Positions 13,661-28,010 of a DNA stretch of 64,000 bases are shown here, piece after piece. Made by a program: the position numbers and the translations under genes. The stretch spans positions 1,240,001-1,304,000 of the forward strand of contig JBBELK010000060.1 of the NCBI GenBank assembly GCA_037783545.1, read 5' to 3'. Below the pieces are notes generated by a model. The model saw only the letters and a program-made list of their open reading frames with translations. It was not told where the DNA came from and made no database searches. Position 1 is the first letter of the stretch, and every line of letters begins with the position of its first letter. This stretch comes from Henricia sp. BOLD:AAB3569 (lineage: Eukaryota > Echinodermata > Asteroidea > Spinulosida > Echinasteridae).

Positions 13661-16600
13661 AAAAATTTACAAAAAATTGACTCTTCCAAAAATGCCTTAG
13701 AAATAATCCTAAATGAAAATTTAGCATATCCCCACCTCATTTTGGCAGATTTCAGGACTTTCTTTTTTTCCAGGACCGGGGTCATCGGCGCCGACAGGTC
13801 CGGTCCTTAAAAAATTTACAAAAAATTGACTCTTCCGAAAATGCCTTAGAAATAATCCTAAATGAAAATTTAGCTATCCCCAACTCATTTTGGCAGATTT
13901 CAGGACTTTCTTTTTTTCCAGGACCGGGGTCATCGGCGCCGACAGGTCCGGTCCTTACAAAATTTACAAAAAATCGACTCTTCCGAAAATGCCTTAGAAA
14001 TAATCCTAAATGAAAAGTTAGCATATCCCCACCTCATTTTGGCAGATTTCAGGACTTTCTTTTTTTCCAGGACCGTGGTCATCGGCGCCGACAGGTCCGG
14101 TCCTTACAAAATTTACAAAAAATCGACTCTTCCGAAAATGCCTTAGAAATAATCCTAAATGAAAAGTTAGCATATCCCCACCTCATTTTGGCAGATTTCA
14201 GGACTTTCTTTTTTTCCAGGACCGTGGTCATCGGCGCCGACAGGTCCGGTCCTTACAAAATTTACAAAAAATCGACTCTTCCGAAAATGCCTTAGAAATA
14301 ATCCTAAATTAAAATTTAGCATATCCCCACCTCATTTTGGCAGATTTCAGGACTTTCTTTTTTTCCAGGACCGGGGTCATCGGCGCCGACAGGTCCGGTC
14401 CTTAAAAAATTTACAAAAAATTGACTCTTCCAAAAATGCCTTAGAAATAATCCTAAATGAAAATTTAGCATATCCCCACCTCATTTTGGCAGATTTCAGG
14501 ACTTTCTTTTTTTCCAGGACCGGGGTCATCTGCGCCGACAGGTCCGGTCCTTACAAAAAATTTTTAAAATTGACTCTTCCGAAAATGCCTTAGAAATAAT
14601 CCTAAATGAAAATTTAGCTATCCCCAACTCATTTTGGCAGATTTCAGGACTTTCTTTTTTTCCAGGACCGGGGTCATCGGCGCCGACAGGTCCGGTCCTT
14701 ACAAAATTTACAAAAAATCGACTCTTCCGAAAATGCCTTAGAAATAATCCTAAATGAAAAGTTAGCATATCCCCACCTCATTTTGGCAGATTTCAGGACT
14801 TTCTTTTTTTCCAGGACCGTGGTCATCGGCGCCGACAGGTCCGGTCCTTACAAAATTTACAAAAAATCGACTCTTCCGAAAATGCCTTAGAAATAATCCT
14901 AAATGAAAATTTAGCATATCCCCAACTCATTTTGGCAGATTTCAGGACTTTCTTTTTTTCCAGGACCGGGGTCATCGGCGCCGACAGGTCCGGTCCTTAC
15001 AAAATTTACAAAAAATCGACTCTTCCAAAAATGCCTTAGAAATAATCCTAAATGAAAAGTTAGCATATCCCCACCTCATTTTGGCAGATTTCAGGACTTT
15101 CTTTTTTTTCAGGACCGGGGTCATCGGCGCCGACAGGTCCGGTCCTTACAAAATTTACCAAAAATTGACTCTTACGAAAATGCCTTAGAAATAATCCTAT
15201 ATGAAAATTTAGCATATCCCCACCTCATTTTGGCAGATTTCAGGACTTTCTTTTTTTCCAGGACCGGGGTCATCTGCGCCGACAGGTCCGGTCCTTACAA
15301 AATTTTTTAAAAATTGACTCTTCCGAAAATGCCTTAGAAATAATCCTAAATGAAAATTTAGCATATCCCCACCTCATTTTGGCAGATTTCAGGACTTTCT
15401 TTTTTTCCAGGACCGTGGTCATCGGCGCCGACAGGTCCGGTCCTTACAAAATTTACAAAAACTCGACTCTTCCGAAAATGCCTTAGAAATAATCCTAAAT
15501 TAAAATTTAGCATATCCCCACCTCATTTTGGCAGATTTCAGGACTTTCTTTTTTTCCAGGACCGGGGTCATCTGCGCCGACAGGTCCGGTCCTTACAAAA
15601 TTTACAAAAACTCGACTCTTCCGAAAATGCCTTAGAAATAATCCTAAATTAAAATTTAGCATATCCCCACCTCATTTTGGCAGATTTCAGGACTTTCTTT
15701 TTTTCCAGGACCGGGGTCATCTGCGCCGACAGGTCCGGTCCTTACAAAATTTTAAAAAAATTGACTCTTCCGAAAATGCCTTAGAAATAATCCTAAATGA
15801 AAATTTAGCATATCCCCACCTCATTTTAGCAGATTTCAGGACTTTCTTTTTTTCCAGGTCCGGGGTCATCTACGCCGACAGGTCCGGTCCTTACAAAATT
15901 TTAAAAAAATTGACTCTTCCGAAAATGCCTTAGAAATAATCCTAAATGAAAATTTAGCATATCCCCAACTCATTTTGGCAGATTTCAGGACTTTCTTTTT
16001 TTCCAGGACCGTGGTCATCGGCGCCGACAGGTCCGGTCCTTACAAAATTTACAAAAACTCGACTCTTCCGAAAATGCCTTAGAAATAATCCTAAATGAAA
16101 ATTTAGCATATCCCCACCTCATTTTGGCAGATTTCAGGACTTTCTTTTTTTCCAGGACCGGGGTCATCTGCGCCGACAGGTCCGGTCCTTACAAAATTTA
16201 AAAAAAATTGACTCTTCCGAAAATGCCTTAGAAATAATCCTAAATGAAAATTTAGCATATCCCCACCTCATTTTAGCAGATTTCAGGACTTTCTTTTTTT
16301 CCAGGACCGGGGTCATCTACGCCGACAGGTCCGGTCCTTACAAAATTTACAAAAAATCGACTGTTCCGAAAATGCCTTAGAAATAATCCTAAATGAAAAT
16401 TTAGCTATCCCCAACTCATTTTGGCAGATTTCAGGACTTTCTTTTTTTCCAGGACCGGGGTCATCGGCGCCGACAGATCCGGTCCTTACAAAATTTACAA
16501 AAAATCGACTCTTCCGAAAATGCCTTAGAAATAATCCTAAATGAAAAGTTAGCATATCCCCACCTCATTTTGGCAGATTTCAGGACTTTCTTTTTTTCCA

Positions 16601-19600
16601 GGACCGTGGTCATCGGCGCCGACAGGTCCGGTCCTTACAAAATTTACAAAAAATCGACTCTTCCGAAAATGCCTTAGAAATAATCCAAAATGAAAATTTA
16701 GCATATCCCCACCTCATTTTGGCAGATTTCAGGACTTTCTTTTTTTCCAGGACCGGGGTCATCTGCGCCGACAGGTCCGGTCCTTACAAAATTTTTAAAA
16801 AATTGACTCTTCCGAAAATGCCTTAGAAATAATCCTAAATGAAAATTTAGCATATCCCCACCTCATTTTAGCAGATTTCAGGACTTTCTTTTTTTCCAGG
16901 ACCGGGGTCATCTACGCCGACAGGTCCGGTCCTTACAAAATTTTAAAAAAATTGACTCTTCCGAAAATGCCTTAGAAATAATCCTAAATGAAAATTTAGC
17001 ATATCCCCAACTCATTTTGGCAGATTTCAGGACTTTCTTTTTTTCCAGGACCGTGGTCATCTACGCCGACAGGTCCGGTCCTTACAAAATTTACAAAAAA
17101 TCGACTGTTCCGAAAATGCCTTAGAAATAATCCTAAATGAAAATTTAGCTATCCCCAACTCATTTTGGCAGATTTCAGGACTTTCTTTTTTTCCAGGACC
17201 GGGGTCATCGGCGCCGACAGATCCGGTCCTTACAAAATTTACAAAAAATCGACTCTTCCGAAAATGCCTTAGAAATAATCCTAAATGAAAAGTTAGCATA
17301 TCCCCACCTCATTTTGGCAGATTTCAGGACTTTCTTTTTTTCCAGGACCGTGGTCATCGGCGCCGACAGGTCCGGTCCTTACAAAATTTACAAAAAATCG
17401 ACTCTTCCGAAAATGCCTTAGAAATAATCCAAAATGAAAATTTAGCATATCCCCACCTTATTTTGGCAGATTTCAGGACTTTCTTTTTTTCCAGGACCGG
17501 GGTCATCTGCGCCGACAGGTCCGGTCCTTACAAAATTTTAAAAAAATTGACTCTTCCGAAAATGCCTTAGAAATAATCCTAAATGAAAATTTAGCATATC
17601 CCCACCTCATTTTAGCAGATTTCAGGACTTTCTTTTTTTCCAGGACCGGGGTCATCTACGCCGACAGGTCCGGTCCTTACAAAATTTTTAAAAAATTGAC
17701 TCTTCCGAAAATGCCTTAGAAATAATCCTAAATGAAAATTTAGCATATCCCCAACTCATTTTGGCAGATTTCAGGACTTTCTTTTTTTCCAGGACCGTGG
17801 TCATCGGCGCCGACAGGTCCGGTCCTTACAAAATTTACAAAAACTCGACTCTTCCGAAAATGCCTTAGAAATAATCCAAAATGAAAATTTAGCATATCCC
17901 CACCTCATTTTGGCAGATTTCAGGACTTTCTTTTTTTCCAGGACCGTGGTCATCGGCGCCGACAGGTATGGTCCTTACAAAATTTACAAAAAATCGACTC
18001 TTCCGAAAATGCCTTAGAAATAATCCTAAATGAAAATTTAGCATATCCCCAAATCATTTTGGCAGATTTCAGGACTTTCTTTTTTTCCAGGACCGTGGTC
18101 ATCGGCGCCGACAGGATCGGTCTTTACAAAATTTACAAAAACTCGACTCTTCCGAAAATGCCTTAGAAATAATCCTAAATGAAAATTTAGCATATCCCCA
18201 CCTCATTTTGGCAGATTTCAGGACTTTCTTTTTTTCCAGGACCGGGGTCATCTGCGCCGACAGGTCCGGTCCTTACAAAATTTTAAAAAAATTGACTCTT
18301 CCGAAAATGCCTTAGAAATAATCCTAAATGAAAATTTAGCATATCCCCAACTCATTTTGGCAGATTTCAGGACTTTCTTTTTTTCCAGGACCGGGGTCAT
18401 CGGCGCCGACAGGTCCGGTCCTTAAAAAATTTACAAAAAATCGACTCTTCCAAAAATGCCTCAGAAATAATCCTAAATGAAAATTTAGCATATCCCCACC
18501 TCATTTTGGCAGATTTCAGGACTTTCTTTTTTTCCAGGACCGGGGTCATCTGCGCCGACAGGTCCGGTCCTTACAAAATTTTTTTTAAATTGACTCTTCC
18601 GAAAATGCCTTAGAAATAATCCTAAATGAAAATTTAGCTATCCCCAACTCATTTTGGCAGATTTCAGGACTTTCTTTTTTTCCAGGACCGGGGTCATCGG
18701 CGCCGACAGGTCCGGTCCTTACAAAATTTACAAAAAATCGACTCTTCCGAAAATGCCTTAGAAATAATCCTAAATGAAAAGTTAGCATATCCCCACCTCA
18801 TTTTGGCAGATTTCAGGACTTTCTTTTTTTCCAGGACCGTGGTCATCGGCGCCGACAGGTCCGGTCCTTACAAAATTTACCAAAAAATTGACTCTTCCGA
18901 AAATGCCTTAGAAATAATCCTAAATGAAAATTTAGCATATCCCCAACTCATTTTGGCAGATTTCAGGACTTTCTTTTTTTCCAGGACCGGGGTCATCTGC
19001 GCTGACAGGTCCGGTCCTTACAAAATTCACAAAAAATTGACTCTTCCGAAAATGCCTTAGAAATAATCCTAAATGAAAATTTACCATATCCCCAACTCAT
19101 TTTGGCAGATTTCAGGACTTTCTTTTTTTCCAGGACCGGGGTCATCGGCGCCGACAGGTCCGGTCCTTACAAAATTTACAAAAAATCGACTCTTCCAAAA
19201 ATGCCTCAGAAATAATCCTAAATGAAAATTTAGCATATCCCCACCTCATTTTGGCAGATTTCAGGACTTTCTTTTTTTCCAGGACCGGGGTCATCTGCGC
19301 CGACAGGTCCGGTCCTTACAAAATTTTTTTAAAATTGACTCTTCCGAAAATGCCTTAGAAATAATCCTAAATGAAAATTTAGCTATCCCCAACTCATTTT
19401 GGCAGATTTCAGGACTTTCTTTTTTTCCAGGACCGGGGTCATCGGCGCCGACAGGTCCGGTCCTTACAAAATTTACAAAAAATCGACTCTTCCGAAAATG
19501 CCTTAGAAATAATCCAAAATGAAAATTTAGCATATCCCCACCTCATTTTGGCAGATTTCAGGACTTTCTTTTTTTCCAGGACCGTGGTCATCGGCGCCGA

Positions 19601-22600
19601 CAGGTATGGTCGTTACAAAATTTACAAAAAATCGACTCTTCCGAAAATGCCTTAGAAATAATCCTAAATGAAAATTTAGCATATCCCCAAATCATTTTGG
19701 CAGATTTCAGGACTTTCTTTTTTTCCAGGACCGTGGTCATCGGCGCCGACAGGTCCGGTCCTTACAAAATTTACAAAAACTCGACTCTTCCGAAAATGCC
19801 TTAGAAATAATCCTAAATGAAAATTTAGCATATCCCCACCTCATTTTGGCAGATTTCAGGACTTTCTTTTTTTCCAGGACCGGGGTCATCTGCGCCGACA
19901 GGTCCGGTCCTTACAAAATTTTAAAAAAATTGACTCTTCCGAAAATGCCTTAGAAATAATCCTAAATGAAAATTTAGCATATCCCCAACTCATTTTGGCA
20001 GATTTCAGGACTTTCTTTTTTTCCAGGACCGGGGTCATCGGCGCCGACAGGTCCGGTCCTTAAAAAATTTACAAAAAATCGACTCTTCCAAAAATGCCTC
20101 AGAAATAATCCTAAATGAAAATTTAGCATATCCCCACCTCATTTTGGCAGATTTCAGGACTTTCTTTTTTTCCAGGACCGGGGTCATCTGCGCCGACAGG
20201 TCCGGTCCTTACAAATTTTTTTTTAAATTGACTCTTCCGAAAATGCCTTAGAAATAATCCTAAATGAAAATTTAGCTATCCCCAACTCATTTTGGCAGAT
20301 TTCAGGACTTTCTTTTTTTCCAGGACCGGGGTCATCGGCGCCGACAGGTCCGGTCCTTACAAAATTTACAAAAAATCGACTCTTCCGAAAATGCCTTAGA
20401 AATAATCCTAAATGAAAAGTTAGCATATCCCCACCTCATTTTGGCAGATTTCAGGACTTTCTTTTTTTCCAGGACCGTGGTCATCGGCGCCGACAGGTCC
20501 GGTCCTTACAAAATTTACCAAAAAATTGACTCTTCCGAAAATGCCTTAGAAATAATCCTAAATGAAAATTTAGCATATCCCCAACTCATTTTGGCAGATT
20601 TCAGGACTTTCTTTTTTTCCAGGACCGGGGTCATCTGCGCCGACAGGTCCGGTCCTTACAAAATTTTTTTAAAATTGACTCTTCCGAAAATGCCTTAGAA
20701 ATAATCCTAAATGAAAATTTAGCTATCCCCAACTCATTTTGGCAGATTTCAGGACTTTCTTTTTTTCCAGGACCGGGGTCATCGGCGCCGACAGGTCCGG
20801 TCCTTACAAAATTTACAAAAAATCGACTCTTCCGAAAATGCCTTAGAAATAATCCTAAATGAAAAGTTAGCATATCCCCACCTCATTTTGGCAGATTTCA
20901 GGACTTTCTTTTTTTCCAGGACCGTGGTCATCGGCGCCGACAGGTCCGGTCCTTACAAAATTTACCAAAAAATCGACTCTTCCGAAAATGCCTTAGAAAT
21001 AATCCTAAATGAAAATTTAGCATATCCCCAACTCATTTTGGCAGATTTCAGGACTTTCTTTTTTTCCAGGACCGGGGTCATCTGCGCTGACAGGTCCGGT
21101 CCTTACAAAATTCACAAAAAATTGACTCTTCCGAAAATGCCTTAGAAATAATCCTAAATGAAAATTTACCATATCCCCAACTCATTTTGGCAGATTTCAG
21201 GACTTTCTTTTTTTCCAGGACCGGGGTCATCGGCGCCGACAGGTCCGGTCCTTACAAAATTTACAAAAAATCGACTCTTCCAAAAATGCCTCAGAAATAA
21301 TCCTAAATGAAAATTTAGCATATCCCCACCTCATTTTGGCAGATTTCAGGACTTTCTTTTTTTCCAGGACCGGGGTCATCTGCGCCGACAGGTCCGGTCC
21401 TTACAACATTTTTTTTAAATTGACTCTTCCGAAAATGCCTTAGAAATAATCCTAAATGAAAATTTAGCTATCCCCAACTCATTTTGGCAGATTTCAGGAC
21501 TTTCTTTTTTTCCAGGACCGGGGTCATCGGCGCCGACAGGTCCGGTCCTTACAAAATTTACAAAAAATCGACTCTTCCGAAAATGCCTTAGAAATAATCC
21601 TAAATGAAAAGTTAGCATATCCCCACCTCATTTTGGCAGATTTCAGGACTTTCTTTTTTTCCAGGACCGTGGTCATCGGCGCCGACAGGTCCGGTCCTTA
21701 CAAAATTTACCAAAAAATCGACTCTTCCGAAAATGCCTTAGAAATAATCCTAAATGAAAATTTAGCATATCCCCAACTCATTTTGGCAGATTTCAGGACT
21801 TTCTTTTTTTCCAGGACCGGGGTCATCGGCGCCGACAGGTCCGGTCCTTAAAAAATTTACAAAAAATCGACTCTTCCAAAAATGCCTTAGAAATAATCCT
21901 AAATGAAAAGTTAGCATATCCCACCTCATTTTGGCAGATTTCAGGACTTTTTTTTTTTTCAGGACCGGGGTCATCGGCGCCGACAGGTCCGGTCCTTACA
22001 AAATTTACCAAAAATTGACTCTTACGAAAATGCCTTAGAAATAATCCTATATGAAAATTTAGCATATCCCCACCTCATTTTGGCAGATTTCAGGACTTTC
22101 TTTTTTTCCAGGACCGGGGTCATCTGCGCTGACAGGTCCGGTCCTTACAAAATTCACAAAAAATTGACTCTTCCAAAAATGCCTTAGAAATAATCCTAAA
22201 TGAAAATTTACCATATCCCCAACTCATTTTGGCAGATTTCAGGACTTTCTTTTTTTCCAGGACCGGGGTCATCGGCGCCGACAGGTCCGGTCCTTACAAA
22301 ATTTACAAAAAATCGACTCTTCCAAAAATGCCTCAGAAATAATCCTAAATGAAAATTTAGCATATCCCCACCTCATTTTGGCAGATTTCAGGACTTTCTT
22401 TTTTTCCAGGACCGGGGTCATCTGCGCCGACAGGTCCGGTCCTTACAACATTTTTTTTAAATTGACTCTTCCGAAAATGCCTTAGAAATAATCCTAAATG
22501 AAAATTTAGCTATCCCCAACTCATTTTGGCAGATTTCAGGACTTTCTTTTTTTCCAGGACCGGGGTCATCGGCGCCGACAGGTCCGGTCCTTACAAAATT

Positions 22601-24459
22601 TACAAAAAATCGACTCTTCCGAAAATGCCTTAGAAATAATCCTAAATGAAAAGTTAGCATATCCCCACCTCATTTTGGCAGATTTCAGGACTTTCTTTTT
22701 TTCCAGGACCGTGGTCATCGGCGCCGACAGGTCCGGTCCTTACAAAATGTACCAAAAAATCGACTCTTCCGAAAATGCCTTAGAAATAATCCTAAATGAA
22801 AATTTAGCATATATCCCCAACTCATTTTGGCAGATTTCAGGACTTTCTTTTTTTCCAGGACCGGGGTCATCGGCGCCGACAGGTCCGGTCCTTAAAAAAT
22901 TTACAAAAAATCGACTCTTCCAAAAATGCCTTAGAAATAATCCTAAATGAAAAGTTAGCATATCCCACCTCATTTTGGCAGATTTCAGGACTTTTTTTTT
23001 TTTCAGGACCGGGGTCATCGGCGCCGACAGGTCCGGTCCTTACAAAATTTACCAAAAATTACTCTTACGAAAATGCCTTAGAAATAATCCTATATGAAAA
23101 TTTAGCATATCCCCACCTCATTTTGGCAGATTTCAGGACTTTCTTTTTTTCCAGGACCGGGGTCATCTGCGCCGACAGGTCCGGTCCCTACAAAATTTAC
23201 CAAAAATTGACTCTTACGAAAATGCCTTAGAAATAATCCTATATGAAAATTTAGCATATCCCCACCTCATTTTGGCAGATTTCAGGACTTTCTTTTTTTC
23301 CAGGACCGGGGTCATCTGCGCCGACAGGTCCGGTCCTTACAAAATTCACAAAAAATTGACTCTTCCGAAAATGCCTTAGAAATAATCCTAAATGAAAATT
23401 TAGCATATATCCCCAACTCATTTTGGCAGATTTCAGGACTTTCTTTTTTTCCAGGACCGGGGTCATCGGCGCCGACAGGTCCGGTCCTTACAAAATTTAC
23501 AAAAAATCGACTGTTCCGAAAATGCCTTAGAAATAATCCTAAATGAAAATTTAGCTATCCCCAACTCATTTTGGCAGATTTCAGGACTTTCTTTTTTTCC
23601 AGGACCAGGGTCATCGGCACCGACAGGTCCGGTCCTTACAAAATTTACAAAAAATCGACTCTTCCGAAAATGCCTTAGAAATAATCCTAAATGAAAAGTT
23701 AGCATATCCCCACCTCATTTTGGCAGATTTCAGGACTTTCTTTTTTTCCAGGACCGTGGTCATCGGCGCCGACAGGTCCGGTCCTTAAAAAATTTACCAA
23801 AAAATCGACTCTTCCGAAAATGCCTTAGAAATAATCCTAAATGAAAATTTAGCATATCCCCAACTCATTTTGGCAGATTTCAGGACTTTCTTTTTTTCCA
23901 GGACCGGGGTCATCGGCGCCGACAGGTCCGGTCCTTACAAAATTTACAAAAAATCGACTCTTCCGAAAATGCCTTAGAAATAATCCTAAATGAAAAGTTA
24001 GCATATCCCCACCTCATTTTGGCAGATTTCAGGACTTTCTTTTTTTCCAGGACCGTGGTCATCGGCGCCGACAGGTCCGGTCCTTACAAAATTTACAAAA
24101 AATCGACTCTTCCAAAAATGCCTCAGAAATAATCCTAAATGAAAATTTAGCATATCCCCACCTCATTTTGGCAGATTTCAGGACTTTCTTTTTTTCCAGG
24201 ACCGGGGTCATCTGCGCCGACAGGTCCGGTCCTTACAACATTTTTTTTAAATTGACTCTTCCGAAAATGCCTTAGAAATAATCCTAAATGAAAATTTAGC
24301 TATCCCCAACTCATTTTGGCAGATTTCAGGACTTTCTTTTTTTCCAGGACCGGGGTCATCGGCGCCGACAGGTCCGGTCCTTACAAAATTTACAAAAAAT
24401 CGACTCTTCCGAAAATGCCTTAGAAATAATCCTAAATGAAAAGTTAGCATATCCCCACC

Positions 24460-25947
24460 TCATTTTGGCAGATTTCAGGACTTTCTTTTTTTCCAGGACC
24501 GTGGTCATCGGCGCCGACAGGTCCGGTCCTTACAAAATTTACCAAAAAATCGACTCTTCCGAAAATGCCTTAGAAATAATCCTAAATGAAAATTTAGCAT
24601 ATCCCCAACTCATTTTGGCAGATTTCAGGACTTTCTTTTTTTCCAGGACCGGGGTCATCGGCGCCGACAGGTCCGGTCCCCAAAAAATTTACAAAAAATC
24701 GACTCTTCCAAAAATGCCTTAGAAATAATCCTAAATGAAAAGTTAGCATATCCCACCTCATTTTGGCAGATTTCAGGACTTTTTTTTTTTTCAGGACCGG
24801 GGTCATCGGCGCCGACAGGTCCGGTCCTTACAAAATTTACCAAAAATTACTCTTACGAAAATGCCTTAGAAATAATCCTATATGAAAATTTAGCATATCC
24901 CCACCTCATTTTGGCAGATTTCAGGACTTTCTTTTTTTCCAGGACCGGGGTCATCTGCGCCGACAGGTCCGGTCCTTACAAAATTTACCAAAAATTGACT
25001 CTTACGAAAATGCCTTAGAAATAATCCTATATGAAAATTTAGCATATCCCCACCTCATTTTGGCAGATTTCAGGACTTTCTTTTTTTCCAGGACCGGGGT
25101 CATCTGCGCCGACAGGTCCGGTCCTTACAAAATTCACAAAAAATTGACTCTTCCGAAAATGCCTTAGAAATAATCCTAAATGAAAATTTAGCATATCCCC
25201 ACCTCATTTTGGCAGATTTCAGGACTTTCTTTTTTTCCAGGACCGTGGTCATCGGCGCCGACAGGTCCGGTCCTTACAAAATTTACCAAAAAATCGACTC
25301 TTCCGAAAATGCCTTAGAAATAATCCTAAATGAAAATTTAGCATATCCCCAACTCATTTTGGCAGATTTCAGGACTTTCTTTTTTTCCAGGACCGGGGTC
25401 ATCGGCGCCGACAGGTCCGGTCCCCAAAAAATTTACAAAAAATCGACTCTTCCAAAAATGCCTTAGAAATAATCCTAAATGAAAAGTTAGCATATCCCAC
25501 CTCATTTTGGCAGATTTCAGGACTTTTTTTTTTTTCAGGACCGGGGTCATCGGCGCCGACAGGTCCGGTCCTTACAAAATTTACCAAAAATTACTCTTAC
25601 GAAAATGCCTTAGAAATAATCCTATATGAAAATTTAGCATATCCCCACCTCATTTTGGCAGATTTCAGGACTTTCTTTTTTTCCAGGACCGGGGTCATCT
25701 GCGCCGACAGGTCCGGTCCTTACAAAATTTACCAAAAATTGACTCTTACGAAAATGCCTTAGAAATAATCCTATATGAAAATTTAGCATATCCCCACCTC
25801 ATTTTGGCAGATTTCAGGACTTTCTTTTTTTCCAGGACCGGGGTCATCTGCGCCGACAGGTCCGGTCCTTACAAAATTCACAAAAAATTGACTCTTCCGA
25901 AAATGCCTTAGAAATAATCCTAAATGAAAATTTAGCATATATCCCCA
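24460..25947 (+). repeat. Two adjacent 744-bp higher-order repeats (5 units)
   Basis: 24460-25203 and 25204-25947 share an identical order of variants, including the unusual GGTCCCCAAAAAATTTAC and the T12-A form of the T tract (GGACTTTTTTTTTTTTCAGG). Confidence 0.85.
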
Positions 25948-28010
25948 ACTCATTTTGGCAGATTTCAGGACTTTCTTTTTTTCCAGGACCGGGGTCATCG
26001 GCGCCGACAGGTCCGGTCCTTACAAAATTTACAAAAAATCGACTGTTCCGAAAATGCCTTAGAAATAATCCTAAATGAAAATTTAGCTATCCCCAACTCA
26101 TTTTGGCAGATTTCAGGACTTTCTTTTTTTCCAGGACCAGGGTCATCGGCGCCGACAGGTCCGGTCCTTACAAAATTTACAAAAAATCGACTCTTCCAAA
26201 AATGCCTTAGAAATAATCCTAAATGAAAAGTTAGCATATCCCCACCTCATTTTGGCAGATTTCAGGACTTTCTTTTTTTTCCAGGACCGTGGTCATCGGC
26301 GCCGACAGGTCCGGTCCTTAAAAAATTTACCAAAAAATCGACTCTTCCGAAAATGCCTTAGAAATAATCCTAAATGAAAATTTAGCATATCCCCAACTCA
26401 TTTTGGCAGATTTCAGGACTTTCTTTTTTTCCAGGACCGGGGTCATCGGCGCCGACAGGTCCGGTCCTTAAAGAATTTACAAAAAATCGACTCTTCCAAA
26501 AATGCCTTAGAAATAATCCTAAATGAAAAGTTAGCATATCCCACCTCATTTTGGCAGATTTCAGGACTTTCTTTTTTTTCAGGACCGGGGTCATCGGCGC
26601 CAACAGGTCCGGTCCTTACAAAATTTACCAAAAATTGACTCTTACGAAAATGCCTTAGAAATAATCCTATATGAAAATTTAGCATATCCCCACCTCATTT
26701 TGGCAGATTTCAGGACTTTCTTTTTTTCCAGGACCGGGGTCATCTGCGCCGAGAGGTCCGGTCCTTACAAAATTTTTTAAAAATTGACTCTTCCGAAAAT
26801 GCCTTAGAAATAATCCTAAATGAAAATTTAGCATATCCCCACCTCATTTTGGCAGATTTCAGGACTTTCTTTTTTTCCAGGACCGGGGTCATCTGCGCTG
26901 ACAGGTCCGGTCCTTACAAAATTCACAAAAAATTGACTCTTCCGAAAATGCCTTAGAAATAATCCTAAATGAAAATTTACCATATCCCCAACTCATTTTG
27001 GCAGATTTCAGGACTTTCTTTTTTTCCAGGACCGGGGTCATCGGCGCCGACAGGTCCGGTCCTTACAAAATTTACAAAAAATCGACTCTTCCAAAAATGC
27101 CTCAGAAATAATCCTAAATGAAAATTTAGCATATCCCCACCTCATTTTGGCAGATTTCAGGACTTTCTTTTTTTCCAGGACCGGGGTCATCTGCGCCGAC
27201 AGGTCCGGTCCTTACAAAAAATTTTTAAAATTGACTCTTCCGAAAATGCCTTAGAAATAATCCTAAATGAAAATTTAGCTATCCCCAACTCATTTTGGCA
27301 GATTTCAGGACTTTCTTTTTTTCCAGGACCGGGGTCATCGGCGCCGACAGGTCCGGTCCTTACAAAATTTACAAAAAATCGACTCTTCCGAAAATGCCTT
27401 AGAAATAATCCTAAATGAAAAGTTAGCATATCCCCACCTCATTTTGGCAGATTTCAGGACTTTCTTTTTTTCCAGGACCGTGGTCATCGGCGCCGACAGG
27501 TCCGGTCCTTACAAAATTTACCAAAAAATCGACTCTTCCGAAAATGCCTTAGAAATAATCCTAAATGAAAATTTAGCATATCCCCAACTCATTTTGGCAG
27601 ATTTCAGGACTTTCTTTTTTTCCAGGACCGGGGTCATCGGCGCCGACAGGTCCGGTCCTTACAAAATTCACAAAAAATTGACTCTTCCGAAAATGCCTTA
27701 GAAATAATCCTAAATGAAAATTTAGCATATATCCCCAACTCATTTTGGCAGATTTCAGGACTTTCTTTTTTTCCAGGACCGGGGTCATCAACGCCGACAG
27801 GTCCGGTCCTTACAAAATTTACAAAAAATCGACTGTTCCGAAAATGCCTTAGAAATAATCCTAAATGAAAATTTAGCTATCCCCAACTCATTTTGGCAGA
27901 TTTCAGGACTTTCTTTTTTTCCAGGACCAGGGTCATCGGCGCCGACAGGTCCGGTCCTTACAAAATTTACAAAAAATCGACTCTTCCGAAAATGCCTTAG
28001 AAATAATCCT
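25430..28010 (+). repeat. About 2.6-kb higher-order block, copy 1
   Basis: The block repeats at 29602-32182, offset 4172-4173 bp (28 units). Shared marks are the ATATATCCCC insertion unit, GACTGTTCC, GCCAACAGG and TCATCAACGCC. The one-base offset change is an extra T in the tract near 26275. Confidence 0.85.
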